Origin: Tubiluchus corallicola
Lineage: Eukaryota > Priapulida > Priapulimorpha > Priapulimorphida > Tubiluchidae
DNA: 45,827 nt
Direction: 5' to 3'
Assembly (NCBI GenBank): GCA_030141605.1
Contig: JAQGDQ010000312.1
Coordinates: 233,445 to 279,271 of the forward strand
In this document: positions 1 through 11,310 of the stretch, in pieces
Layout: each line of letters starts with the position of its first letter
Position numbering within the stretch: position 1 is the first letter of the stretch
The notes under the pieces: model-generated
Seen by the model: the letters and a program-made list of their open reading frames with translations, nothing else
What the model was told of the DNA's origin: nothing
Database searches by the model: none
Translations under genes and position numbers: made by a program

Positions 1-470
1 CAACAGCAAAAACATTCTACGAACGTGTTGTACGTGTTTGCGAAAGCGAAAATTGAAGTACACTGCTATTGCAAGATATTCAGTGTGTTGTACATAAAAA
101 TAGGTAAGTTTTAAAATAAAAATTGAAATTTCAAATTTACTGCTGTGCTCACGTATGAGCTGTCGAACCCGTGCAGTTCATCACAAACTAACACATCTGA
201 ACAGAGAGGCACAGAAATTGCTTTGTGTAATGCGTTTCCGAAATGCAGGCGCTGGTCCCCGTCTAACTAGCGAATGGTGAAATGCAATTAACAGCGAAGA
301 ACTAGACACGCGAACGCGCAATTGCGTTTGTGTGGTAATAAATCTTTCGCGTTAGTCATTTTTAAAAAAAATACCATCTTTCCTTTCAATATTTTAAAAA
401 TTAGATTGTTTTGACCTTCAGTTTGAGATTGGGTCCGGTTTTGCTTTAAACTTTCCTTCAAGTAAATCAT
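1..470 (+). repeat. Dispersed repeat family R1, left copy
   Basis: This stretch is the reverse complement of about 15750-16215, with scattered substitutions and indels. Anchors include the opening CAACAGCAAAAACATTC against the end ...GAATATTTTTGATGTTG, and the shared GAGCTGTCGAACCCGTG. The copy may continue left of the window. No coding potential was recognised; a 60-codon open frame on the minus strand at 288-470 looks incidental. The family type (MITE, foldback arm or other non-autonomous repeat) is not known to me. About 471-661 is further AT-rich sequence that aligns only weakly with other copies. Confidence 0.75.
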
Positions 471-661
471 TCTAAAAAACTTATTTTTTCTTTCAATATT
501 TTATGCATTCGATTATTATAAGCTATTACAGTTTAAGATTGGATCGTTTTCCACTTTAAATGACTTGGATCTTTCTACGAATTGGATATAGTAAAGAACG
601 AAAACGAAGACATCAGAACATGACAAATTGCATTTTGTTTGATGATATTTCTAAATACCAA

Positions 662-1068
662 TAATAAGCCTTTGCACGGTTCCAGCGATTGATGATGATC
701 GTCATAGGTTAAGTGTACCGGACAACGCGTTTGTGTACACTTGACAACGCCTCGCAGCCCATGCTGTTGTAATAATAACAGTTTTAGCAGTTAACTAGAA
801 CCTTACCTAGTTCATTTTTTCTTGCTCCCAAGCAAGATCCCACTAGTGAATTACTCTACGCACAAACTAATGCCCAATTGAGTAAAGTCCACGCAAATCA
901 AATGAAGTTATTGAACTGATGTGACAAGCGGCTTTGCTTTACCCACAAGTCGTGTGACTGTTGTAGTTTTTGTGGTGCACACAAGCAAGACGCGTTACTG
1001 TGCTACATTTAACCTTTGACCTACAGCAACAACGCGTGCGCACAATGAAACCGTGAAAAGGCTTATTA
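662..1068. mobile_element. TIR (MITE-like) element, about 407 bp
   Basis: The left end TAATAAGCCTTTGCACGGTT is the inverted complement of the right end (AACCGTGAAAAGGCTTATTA) with about one mismatch. Inner parts of the arms also correspond, for example AGGTTAAGTGTACC near 707 and the inverse of TTTAACCTTTGACC near 1010. No transposase is encoded, so it is non-autonomous. TA-rich flanks make the target-site duplication ambiguous. A truncated copy in the opposite orientation is at about 11745-12055. Confidence 0.65.
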
Positions 1069-1276
1069 AACCAGTAACTTACCATTTTTTGCATTATTCT
1101 TCTCCCATAGCACCAGTTCCAGAGTAATATTAGCAGAGTACTCATTGGTCATTCCACTATTTAACTCATTTATTACATGATTTGTTACGCTTTGCAACGC
1201 CTTCTCTTCCGCCTTCTCTTCGAAAACAAACACTGAAAAATCGAACGTAGATAATTTGCAGAAAAATAGGCTCAGA
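1069..1276. other. Unassigned spacer
   Basis: AT-rich sequence between the TIR element and the trinucleotide array. I see no gene, RNA or element end in it. Minus-strand open frames crossing it are extensions of the adjacent microsatellite. Confidence 0.4.
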
Positions 1277-1724
<448 letters not shown>

Positions 1725-1725
<1 letters not shown>

Positions 1726-2180
1726 AAATCTTTATTCAAAATTATACAAGAAGCCCTCTATTTGCGGGGCACAAAAGTACAAAAATGTTAAATAAGTCTT
1801 TACATTATGTACATTAAATAAATTTCTTACTAAACAAGCTGACAATTTTGCATTACGATTTACTTATTCTAAATATATATCCAATATTTATAATCAATGT
1901 ATAATCAATTTACTGTAAGATCATTTTGGGTTAGCTCTTTTACAATATCTACATACATTTTAATTACATTAGTGTCTCTCTTTCTGTAAATGTTTCGAAT
2001 GTCATTATTTTCTAAGCTGCGTTCGAGATTCACTCTTATATCTTGTCTAACCAATGGTAACGGACAATGAAAAATTAAATGTTCTGGGGTTTGACTGACC
2101 AAACCGCAAACACACAGACCTGAATCAGTTATACCTATCCTGTATTTAAATGATTTGCAACCTCTTCCAAGTTCAGAATT
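1725..2180 (-). mobile_element. Truncated non-LTR retrotransposon (LINE), 3' end
   Basis: On the minus strand, about 2160 down to 1905, the translation includes GLCVCGLVSQTPEHLIFHCP. This has the C-x-C-(x7-8)-H-x4-C arrangement typical of the C-terminal zinc-finger-like region after the reverse transcriptase and RNase H in several LINE clades. The frame then closes (stop at 1905-1907) and is followed by a short 3' UTR. An AATAAA signal on the minus strand corresponds to 1731-1736, and the element ends in a run of TAA units that merges into the microsatellite. The element is 5' truncated, as expected after incomplete target-primed reverse transcription. The clade cannot be fixed from this fragment. 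Confidence 0.65.
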
Positions 2181-2350
2181 AGAAGATAAGTTGCTAATGG
2201 TGGTTTAATTACATAATTAGCAGAGGAGTTAATTATAATTTGTGTAACAAAAGAGAATTATTTAAGTCAGGTGGACACAGCTTGAAGCAAATGAAACATG
2301 GGCATCCATGGGTTTGAAACAAGACAGACTCATGTAAAAGTCATTTTTTC
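2181..2350. other. Unassigned spacer
   Basis: AT-rich sequence between the LINE fragment and the 57-bp minisatellite. I see nothing specific in it. Confidence 0.4.
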
Positions 2351-2803
2351 TTGAAAAGAGCCCAGACCCTCGTGGATGTTTGGAGGGTTTCTATCATTAC
2401 AAGAACATTGGAAACAGCCCTGCCCCTTGTGGATGTTTGGAGGGCTTCTATCATTACAAGAACCTTGGACACAGCCCTGCCCCTCGTGGATGTTTGGAGG
2501 GTTTCTATCATTACAAGAACATTGGAAACAGCCCTGCCCCTTATGGATGTTTGGAGGGTTTCTATCATTACAAGAACCTTAGAAACAGCCCTGCCCCTCG
2601 GGGATGTTTGGAGGGTTTCTATCATTACAAGAACCTTGGAACAGCCCTGTAAAGCTGATCATGTCATGAGCCGCTTGCAACAGGATAAAGTCTGCACGTT
2701 CATATTGTCTGGTGATGCAATCGATAAGGAACGAGCTGTGATCCCGAAGCTCCCTGGTGACTTTGATCATCTATTTATGCCCGAATTGGTAGAACTTGAC
2801 TGA
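2351..2803 (+). CDS. Possible terminal coding exon with 19-residue repeats (uncertain)
   Basis: The plus-strand frame that reads the 57-bp repeats as five copies of a 19-residue motif continues past the array for about 50 residues of ordinary-looking sequence, including GDAIDKERAVIPKLPGDFDH, ending in TGA at 2801-2803. An AATAAA follows at 2810-2815. The complex tail after the repeats and the nearby poly(A) signal are the only reasons to list it. I recognise no family, and no upstream exon or splice acceptor was identified. It could equally be a minisatellite that happens to stay open. Confidence 0.25.
   Translation: MKRAQTLVDVWRVSIITRTLETALPLVDVWRASIITRTLDTALPLVDVWRVSIITRTLETALPLMDVWRVSIITRTLETALPLGDVWRVSIITRTLEQPCKADHVMSRLQQDKVCTFILSGDAIDKERAVIPKLPGDFDHLFMPELVELD
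2360..2650 (+). repeat. 57-bp minisatellite, five units
   Basis: Five head-to-tail units start near 2372, 2429, 2486, 2543 and 2600. Each contains GATGTTTGGAGGGYTTCTAT and CATTACAAGAAC. The period is 57 = 3 x 19, so the reading frame is preserved and several frames stay open. One plus-strand frame reads repeated DVWRVSIITRTLETALPL. Divergence between units is only a few bases. Confidence 0.95.
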
Positions 2804-2949
2804 ATGCTCAATAAAGCAATGCGTACTCCAAATCCCGTTCGTGGAATTTGTCCACAATATTTTCCTGATTTTTGTGGACATGCTCTGATTTCTTGTGGAC
2901 ACACATGACCCCTGGTCCATAAATAATTTCCTTCGGTGTCCACAAAAAT

Positions 2950-3400
2950 CCGAATCCCCGTTATTTAATACTTACGGCATATTTGTGTACAACAGTGAAA
3001 CATGGGGTTTGAAGATTAATCAAGAAAAGCAGATTGTCATGTTTTATAGAAGTCTTCTAAGGAAAGTTTTAAAGAAAAGATGGCTATACATAATCAAAAA
3101 TGAAGATTTACACACTAGAAAGAAATTCCTAGGAATTCAAAAGTCAAGGTCCGAAGATTAAGATGGCTAGGACATCTTCTAAGTTTAGCAAATGAAGCAC
3201 CAGTAGGAATCGCCTTAAAGGAAGCCTTAAAATCTTGCAAAAACCACCAGGCAAACTAGAAATAACTTGAATAGCTAAGATAAATAAAAATCTTCATCAA
3301 ATCTACCTTCAGGAATAAAAGAACTTGCTGTTACCTACAGGTAGGAGTGGGTGGAATACTCTAAAAATGATAAAGCCTCAATATCAATTGTAATTGTAAT
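2950..3400 (+). mobile_element. LINE C-terminal fragment, degenerate
   Basis: The plus-strand translation contains VYNSETWGLKINQEKQIVMF followed by RSLLRKVLKKRW, then after a frame break LGHLLSLANEAP. This is the common C-terminal pattern downstream of LINE reverse transcriptases (Y-x-SE-W...R...R-I-L...W...LR-WLGH...). Stops and frame changes show it is dead. The segment from about 3190 onward is repeated in inverted orientation at about 4585-4860, extending the same LINE tail. Confidence 0.6.
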
Positions 3401-3665
3401 GGGATCTTGAAGGGTCCCATATGTTAGACCTGCAAAGTCCAATTCATCACTCTTGAATGTTATTGTATCATTTAATGATCACTTTCTGCTGGCACAAGTG
3501 TTTGTGGTGTATTACACAACAGTAGGCATTCACTGCAACTGTTTGTGGTTTGTTAGACAACAGCTAACATTCACTGTAACTATTTATGGTGTGCTAACTG
3601 CAATTCTTGAGCTATTAGTCGTTCTAAGTGATTTGATAAAGGAAGACCGGACCCAATCGTAAACT
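3190..3665 (+). repeat. Left arm of imperfect inverted repeat (LINE tail plus R1-like sequence)
   Basis: About 3190-3665 matches the reverse complement of about 4365-4860. Shared anchors are GGAGTGGGTGGAATACTCTA, TGTAATGGGATCTT, GAATGTTATTGTATC and GTTTGTGGT. The outer part is LINE 3' sequence. The inner part holds three to four copies of a degenerate ~50-bp unit (TGTTTGTGGTGTATTACACA-like). Confidence 0.75.
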
Positions 3666-3798
3666 GTAGCTATCCTAATAATAAAACAAAACGTGATAAA
3701 TGGGATATAATAAAATAATAAAAAGGAGACGGAAAGAGAGCAGATAAGAGAAACGGAAAATAATAATACCACACTTTCTAATCACACGTACTTCAAGG

Positions 3799-3890
3799 TA
3801 TGGGAATAGCTGAGCGGTCATAGTGCCACAGTTAAGCAACAGTGAACCTGGCAAGAAAACTCAATTCTGCCTGGCACGAATCACCTCTCT
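3799..3890 (+). repeat. Possible tRNA-like SINE head (weak)
   Basis: TAGCTGAGCGG near 3808 fits a tRNA A box, and a tRNA-Leu/Ser-like stem-loop order can be imagined downstream, but no good B box (GGTTCGANTCC) is present. A similar CAGCTGAGTGGTCACGG occurs near 13902. The remainder of about 3666-4180 is AT-rich with no gene seen. Confidence 0.2.
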
Positions 3891-4179
3891 TAGGTAAGTT
3901 AAAGACATACATACATATCATGTCTGACCAAAACTAAAGCATTTCAACTAGTTTTGTATCTCATCCTAGATCATTATTCCTGCTAAAGAGCTAACTACGT
4001 TCCCGTCCCACCACAATCAAAAAAGAAATGTTTAAGTAGCCTTTACAGTACCATCTTGCATGTCTGTATAAAAAGGGTGTTGGAAATATAATCACGAATC
4101 GAATCAAATCAGAAATGGGCACACATTTGTTTTTTAAAGGAAAACTGCAAGATTTTTCATATCTTACATTTGAACTGAC

Positions 4180-4400
4180 AGGTACAGCACCTGTTTTTGT
4201 GCAATGCATTTCTCAGATGTGGGCGCTAGTGCCCATCTAACTAGCAAATGGTGAAACAGCCGCGTGAAGGCGAAATTATGAAATTAGGTTTTGGTGGTAA
4301 TAATTCTTTCAAGTAAGCCATTCTTGAAAATTTTCAATATTTTATAGGGTCGAAGGGTCGATTGTTTTCAACTACAGTTTACGAGTGGTTCCTGTTTTCC
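4180..4400 (+). repeat. Dispersed repeat family R1, partial copy
   Basis: Shares GCGCTAGTGCCCATCTAACT, TAGCAAATGGTGAAA, GTGGTAATAAT and a diverged GATTGTTTTCAACTACAGTT with the copies at 1-470 and 15750-16215. It merges at its right end with the right arm of the inverted repeat. Confidence 0.6.
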
Positions 4401-4860
4401 TTTATCAAATGACTTAGATGGACTAATGGCTGAAGATTTGCTGTTAGTACACCATAAATACTTACGGTGAATGTAACTTGTTGTGTAACACGCCACAAAC
4501 AGTTATGGTTAATGTCAACTGCTGTGTAATGCACCACAAACACTTGCACCAACAGAAAGTGTTCTTTAAACGATACAATAACATTCAAAAATGATGAATT
4601 GCAACCCATTCTAAAGATCCCATTACATCTATTGTAGACATTGAGGCATTAACATTTTTTAGAGTATTCCACCCACTCCTATCTGCAGCTAACAGCTTAA
4701 GTTCTTCAACTCCAAAAGATAGATTTGTTTGAAGTTGTTGAACATCTTTATTTATCTTAGCTATCCAAGTTGCTTTTTGATTTCCCAGCTGGTGTTTTTG
4801 CAAGGTTTTAAGGCTTCCCTTAAAGCAATTTTTGCTGGTGTCTATAATGTCAAACTCACT
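4365..4860 (-). mobile_element. LINE 3' fragment, right arm of inverted repeat
   Basis: The minus strand, about 4803 to 4585, reads ATWIAKINKDVQQLQ and LKLLAADRSGWNTLKN. This is the terminal W...(x)n...A-x-DR-x-W-x-L motif of many LINE ORF2 proteins. It is the same family as the plus-strand fragment at 2950-3400 and is its inverted partner. The 4861-5224 interval that follows is AT-rich with nothing recognised. Confidence 0.6.
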
Positions 4861-5224
4861 TAATTAAAGGACAAGAAAAGAGGCACCTGAAGTTGGTTTC
4901 AGAAAAATCGCCTTAAAAAATTATACTACTTTACAGCAATTTTATGCACATATCGTATTCGCGTTGAAAGGATTTTTTGTTTGTTTTCATTTAAATCTCC
5001 TGCAATACTGTTCTGACCGTGCCATGACATGGCGTCACTACGCCACGTAAATTAAGGGGAATTAAAGGAAATGTTAAATTATGACCCGAAAAACTTTCCG
5101 TGCAAATCTATATTACTTAGCATTTCACTTACCTGCTGGAAAGACTTATGCAACTAGAAAAGATAATTTAAAATGTTCGTGTCAATTAGCAAAATGTCGC
5201 TGACTCATCCTCCAGGGTGCGCCA

Positions 5225-6078
5225 CTCATAAGGCGAAAACTTATTTGTAAGGTGAAATTGCGTTTGTGTGGTAATAATTGACGTAAGTCAAATATTTTAA
5301 AAAGTAGATTGTTTTGACCTACATTTCAAAGTTGGGTCCTGTTTTGCTGTAAAGTTTTTGTATTGCAGCTATTATATGTAATCTTTCAGCATTTTCTCAT
5401 TAAAGGAAAACACAAGTCATTTTGCATGTGCGTTTTTTTTATTATCGCTTAAACCTAGGAAAACAGTCACTTGAAAATTATGACGTCACTGGTGGACCTC
5501 GTGACTTCTTGACTTTTCCTAACGCATCATTGCTTTCCGCATTCAAATTTCAGCAGCTTAGCTAGTGTTCATGCAAAAATATCACAAAACTAGCTATCTA
5601 TTCTTTTGCAAAACTTATACTTTTAACTGAAATTGACAGAAAGCTGATTTTCTTCAGTCGATGAATGACGTCATTGGTGGAAGAATGCGCGTTCAAAATA
5701 GGGGCGCCCAAGTGGAAATGATCGCGACTTTAAACTGATTTTACTAATTACACGATGCGCTTATCGCACTTTTATTACCAAATCTTTCTAACATTTTCCT
5801 CCAATGTTGAATAAGCCTAACTTCCCAGAAGTGTTACCCTTTCCTTTAATCAATACGCATAAAACGTTCTTAAAAAGCATGACTAAACCATCAGCAAGTG
5901 TAGAAGACGTCTTGTTTTGATAAATCTTCTCGACAGCTATTATATATAAGCTCTCGGTCTTTCTCTGTAAGTACCGCGACACATTAAACTCTGGTAGCCA
6001 TTAATGGCTTCGATTCCGCTACATGATAAAACAATTTAGCAAAGACTGGCTCTTTTCCACTCTTTATGATTCGACAGA
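5225..6078 (+). repeat. Dispersed repeat family R1, long copy
   Basis: Matches the reverse complement of about 15055-15890 along nearly its whole length with high identity. Examples are AATGACGTCATTGGTGGAAG, CGCGACTTTAAACTGATTTT and TAGCGGAATCGAAGCCATTA on the other strand. Its start overlaps in content with the copy at 1-470, so it is a separate partial copy, not an interrupted continuation. A ~64-codon minus-strand frame (5788-5982) has a counterpart in the partner copy at 15148. That is expected from repeat homology, and no protein family is recognised. Confidence 0.85.
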
Positions 6079-6215
6079 ACTAGTGGCACGAATGTGTGAA
6101 TTGTGTTTATGGGGGTATTTTTCCTTTCAAAACTTTAAAGAGTAGATTGTTCTGACCTACAGTTTAAGATTGTGTCCGGTTTTGCCTTAAAGAAATGAAA
6201 AGGAAATTTTAATAT
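6079..6215 (+). repeat. R1 fragment
   Basis: Carries ATTGTGTTTATG, AGAGTAGATTGTTCTGACCT and TGTGTCCGGTTTTGC, which correspond to the middle of the R1 family as seen at about 320-450. It is a short extra fragment directly after the long copy. Confidence 0.55.
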
Positions 6216-6296
6216 ACATCACATGAAACCTTCTATGCAAAGTTATATAACTTTGCATTGCCCTTATCTGCTAGAGTGACTTATGTAATTGAAAAG

Positions 6297-6297
<1 letters not shown>

Positions 6298-6365
<68 letters not shown>

Positions 6366-6482
6366 GTAATAGTAATAGTAATAGTAATAGTAATAGTAAT
6401 AGTAATAGTAATAGTAATAGTAATAGTAATAGTAATAGTAATAGTAATAGTAATAGTAATAGTAATAGTAATAGTAATAGTA

Positions 6483-6558
<76 letters not shown>

Positions 6559-6662
6559 TAATAATAATAATAATAACAATAACAATAACAATAACAATAA
6601 CAATAACAATAAAAATAACAATAACAATAACAATAACAATAATAATAATAATAATAATAATA
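6298..6662. repeat. (TAA)n / (TAGTAA)n / (CAATAA)n compound microsatellite
   Basis: Pure AAT units to about 6364, then a hexamer array AGTAAT to about 6488, AAT again, then CAATAA-type hexamers, then AAT to 6662. The symmetrical layering (trimer, hexamer, trimer) suggests that point variants were amplified inside an older trimer array. Very long poly-Ile/Val/Leu frames here are artefacts. Confidence 0.95.
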
Positions 6663-7913
6663 TTCGTGCTAACATACAAAGCGGCAATGTATCACTATCC
6701 CAGTGTGCATCACTGGTTCGCATAAAAACGCATTATTGATCTTAGTGACAATAAAAGTAATATGAAGTTTTGCTTAGTGAATGAAATGTGTGTTACGAAT
6801 GCTCTGATTTTTTTTAACTTCACGCAATGTTGTTTCAAAGACCCGCCATTAAAATGGCTGCCCCTAACGGTTATCATGGAAGTTTAAATTTACAACTTTT
6901 ATACAGTATTACTGCTAACGCAAGCTCTGCATGCAATAACACAGTACGTAAGTGATACAAAATTCCAAAACAAATGTGTAAACTTATGAAAAGTGTTATC
7001 TTGTGCTTTAAACTTAAACAATGTTGTTTATGCCACTCACAACACACAGTAAAATTGCTCTGAAACAAAAATTTAGTCAGAATGTCAGTAGGTACTCTTT
7101 GCCTAACCTTAGGGCAGTCCTTAAAAAGCTAACATACTCACCAACTCTAAAAGAAGATCCTGACAAACAAACAGCAGCGAGAGGGAGGACAGATAAGACG
7201 GAAAATAAAACCCATCTTGTCCTTGGTAACGTGACGTAATCTGAACGCATTTCTACGCGCGTAGTTTAGACCTCCAAAATAAGCGGCGTGTCATTTTCCT
7301 GACTCCAAAACAAAACCTCTAAACGACAGCATCGTGCTCTGGACGTTTTCCACGAATCACCAACTCACACTTTACTCTCATCATCACGAGTACCACTGAT
7401 GCTGTTTTTGATCATTAAAAACATCAAAAACAATTGGAGACAGCGGAAGCATTTTATTCTTCCCACGTGGTTGCTTTTCCACGGCAATTATTTCGCAGAA
7501 TTGCACATTTTCATTTTCTCTGCACAGGTATCACGCTCCCGTATTGATTTCTACTCTCTCAGAAGACATAATTACACTCCTGGCAAAGATTCTGTAATGA
7601 AAACGCTGCGGCGCATGCGCACAGGTAAACGGGGCCCGAGCATAGATTGTTTTCCGTTGGCGGAATTAATAATTGCTATGCTTATATTGCAATTTTCGCA
7701 CCTTGTTGTTTACATTGTTTATTATCACGCGTTTGCGTTGTTTATTGTCAGTTGAATGGCACGGTTCTTGTGTTTCGCAATCTCGTGTACAGTGTAATTT
7801 ATTATTGTTTATTTTAGGTAATATGATTTATTTATTAGACCTCTTCCTCATACTAGTTCAGCTGTAATCAATGTATTATTGCAGTCGTAAATGTTGCTGT
7901 ATTGCAGGTGTAA
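6663..7913. other. No gene recognised
   Basis: A 1.25-kb AT-rich interval. Open frames such as 7399-7755 (118 codons, plus) and 7021-7239 lack any family signature or clear exon context. A short CpG-containing patch at about 7240-7640 (CTACGCGCGTAG, GCGGCGCATGCGCAC) is the only compositional feature. Confidence 0.4.
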
Positions 7914-9342
7914 TAGATTGTCAATAGCACCACTTGTTTCACTGATTGTCAATAGCACCACTTGTTTAACAGATTGTCAATAGCACCACTTGTTTAACTG
8001 ATTGTCAATAGCACCACTTGTTTAACAGATTGTCAATAGCACCACTTGTTTAACTGATTGTCAATAGCACCACTTGTTTAACAGATTGTCAATAGCACCA
8101 CTTGTTTAACTGATTCTCAGTAGCACCACTTGTTTAACAGATTGTCAATAGCACAACTTGTTTAACTGATTGTCAATAGCACCACTTGTTTAACTGATTG
8201 TCAATAGCACCACTTGTTTAACTGATTGTCAATAGCACCACTTGTTTGACTGATTGTCAATAGCACCACTTGTTTGACTGATTGTCAATAGCACCACTTG
8301 TTTAACTGATTGTCAATAGCACCACTTGTTTAACAGATTGTCAATAGCACCACTTGTTTAACTGATTGTCAATAGCACCACTTGTTTAACTGATTGTCAA
8401 TAGCACCACTTGTTTAACTGATTGTCAATAGCACCACTTGTTTAACAGATTGTCAATAGCACCACTTGTTTAACTGATTGTCAATAGCACCACTTGTTTA
8501 ACTGATTGTCAATAGCACCACTTGTTTAACTTATTGTCAATAGCACCACTTGTTTAACTGATTGTCAATAGCACCACTTGTTTAACTGATTGTCTGTAGC
8601 ACCACTTGTTTAACTGATTGTCAATAGCACCACTTGTTTAACAGATTGTCAATAGCACCACTTGTTTAACTGATTGTCAATAGCACCACTTGTTTAACAG
8701 ATTGTCAATAGCACCACTTGTTTAACTGATTGTCAATAGCACCACTTGTTCAACTGATTCTCAGTAGCACCACTTGTTTAACAGATTGTCAATAGCACAA
8801 CTTGTTTAACTGATTGTCAATAGCACCACTTGTTTAACTGATTGTCAATAGCACCACTTGTTTAACTGATTCTCAGTAGCACCACTTGTTTAACAGATTG
8901 TCAATAGCACAACTTGTTTAACTGATTGTCAATAGCACCACTTGTTTAACTGATTGTCAATAGCACCACTTGTTTAACTGATTGTCAATAGCACCACTTG
9001 TTTAACTGATTGTCAATAGCACCACTTGTTTAACTGATTCTCAATAGCACCACTTGTTTAACTGATTCTCAATAGCACCACTTGTTTAACTGATTGTCAA
9101 TAGCACCACTTGTTTAACAGATTGTCAATAGCACCACTTGTTTAACAGATTGTCAATAGCACAACTTGTTTAACTGATTGTCAATAGCACCACTTGTTTA
9201 ACTGATTCTCAATAGCACCACTTGTTTAACAGATTGTCAATAGCATCACTTGTTTAACTGATTGTCAATAGCACCACTTGTTTAACTGATTGTCAGTAGC
9301 ACCACTTGTTTAACTGATTGTCAATAGCACCACTTGTTTAAC
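7914..9342 (+). repeat. 28-bp minisatellite, about 51 units
   Basis: Tandem units of 28 bp built on GATTGTCAATAGCACCACTT followed by GTTTAACT. The 1429-bp length corresponds to 51 units with no spacer. Variants recur: AGATTG instead of TGATTG, GATTCTCAGTAGCAC, and GCACAACTTG. The combination of GATTCTCAGTAGC with GCACAACTTG in the following unit occurs near 8111, 8757 and 8871, indicating multi-unit duplication. No long open frame is seen. It is not a CRISPR: the repeats are contiguous and there are no unique spacers. Confidence 0.98.
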
Positions 9343-9354
9343 TCGCGATTCCTG

Positions 9355-10110
9355 CAAGCAAAAAGCAACAACAGCAATGGCATAGAAACAACAACTTTAA
9401 CAACAGCAACAGCAACAGCAACAGCAACAGTGACAGCAGTATTAATAGCAGCAGCAGATGCAGCAGCAATAGGACAGCAGCAGCGATAACAACAACAACA
9501 ACAACAACAACAACCAACAACAACAACGAAGACGAAAGTGCAAAAAACAACAACTTTAACGACAGCAACAGTGACAGCAGTATTAATAGCAGCAGCAGCA
9601 GTGATAACAACAATAACAACGAAAACAACAACGACAGCAACATTAATAGTAGCAACAGTAGCAGTAACAGCGGCATCCAGAGCAGCAACAGCAGCAACAG
9701 TAACAACAGCAACAACAACAGCAGCAAGAACAATCGTGGCAGCGATTGTACCACCACCACCACCAGCAGCAACAGTAACAGTAACAGTAACAGCTGCAGT
9801 AACAGCGAAACAACAACAACATCAGCAACAACAATGGCAGCAGCGACCGTACCACCACCACCAGCAGCTGCAGCAGTAGTAGCAGCAACAGCAACAGTAG
9901 CAGTAGCAGCAGCAGCAACAATGATGGCGGCAGCGGCCGTACCACCACCACCAGCAGCAGTAGCAGTAGCAGCAACAGCAACAGTAATAGTAGCAGCAGC
10001 AACAATTATGGCAGTAACGGTAGTATCAGTAACAGTAACAGCCCACCATCAGCAACAGCAGCATGCCAGCGACAACAACAACAACAACAATCCCACCATC
10101 AGTAGCGGCT
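9355..10110. repeat. CAA/CAG-rich cryptic simple sequence
   Basis: About 750 bp of interspersed AAC, AGC, AGT and CCA trinucleotides (AACAACAACAACAACAAC near 9490, CCACCACCACCACCAGCAGC near 9752). The blocks around 9840, 9925 and 10000 are near-duplicates of each other (GTACCACCACCACCAGCAGC). Both strands have open poly-Ala/Thr/Gln or poly-Leu/Val frames, which I treat as simple-sequence artefacts because no complex protein sequence adjoins them. Confidence 0.9.
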
Positions 10111-10550
10111 CTCACAGTTTATATCTTTGTCTATTAACTCTTCTAGACACTAATATTAACACAAGATATTATGTGTAAATAGTACAAATACGTGTAAATA
10201 TGTTCTATTAATAAATAAATAAATCATGTTCTGAATACTAAACAGATATAATTATTGAAATTCTCTATTATTAATAGTGCAATTATACTTAATATTAAGT
10301 GATAGAATCAGTACAAAATATGTTAATATATTAATATTGTTAATAAAAGTACACAATATATGATATAATAGTCCTATGTGCTGGACTGTACATGTATGGC
10401 TCGTTCATGAGTTTGAGATGCAACCAAAGCAAGCCCTAGATTACATTCGGCAAAATAAATTTATGTAAATTAGCTCATTAATTATGCAAGAAATTTGACA
10501 CCGACTCCAACAATCAATCAGTCAGTCGGTCAGTCGTTCAATCAGTCAGT
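10111..10550. other. No gene recognised, AT-rich
   Basis: Includes short (AAAT)n and TTAATA runs (about 10209-10345) and, from 10510, the degenerate start of the tetranucleotide array. Nothing else is seen. Confidence 0.4.
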
Positions 10551-10975
<425 letters not shown>

Positions 10976-11310
10976 CAGCAATCAATCAATCACTTATAGA
11001 TTATTTTCGTTCTATTAAGGCACCTATTAAATTTTGTGACAAGTCAACTTGCTTTCATGTTAATTTACAATTTATTGTAATCTGTGCATTTCTTTTCATC
11101 TTCTTTGTACGCTATGTATCTATGTATGTAGAAACATGAATGATAAATACTTGTAAATAACAAATAAATAAATAATAAATAAGTAATGCATAAATCCGCG
11201 AGACAACACTGCCTGTCGACCGAAAGCCTGCAGAACCTGAAATCGACAAAAGGTGGCAGCACATTCCAATGCAAAGTAGTTTACAAGTTTTGATTGCAAG
11301 CAAAAAAAGT
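10976..11310. other. No gene recognised
   Basis: AT-rich with a short (AAAT)n patch near 11157-11180. Overlapping minus-strand open frames of 63-69 codons show no recognisable product. Confidence 0.35.

Noticed and set aside
3799-3890. True tRNA gene
   Set aside because: An A-box-like sequence is present but no B box or full cloverleaf can be drawn.
6258-6725. Poly-Ile/Val and poly-Leu frames of 130-155 codons
   Set aside because: Translation of the TAA/TAGTAA microsatellite.
7914-9342. CRISPR-like regular repeat of 28 bp
   Set aside because: Units are contiguous with no unique spacers, there are no cas genes, and the genome is eukaryotic.
9338-10178. Poly-Leu, Ala/Thr and Gln-rich frames
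   Set aside because: Cryptic CAA/CAG simple sequence, open on both strands, with no flanking domain.
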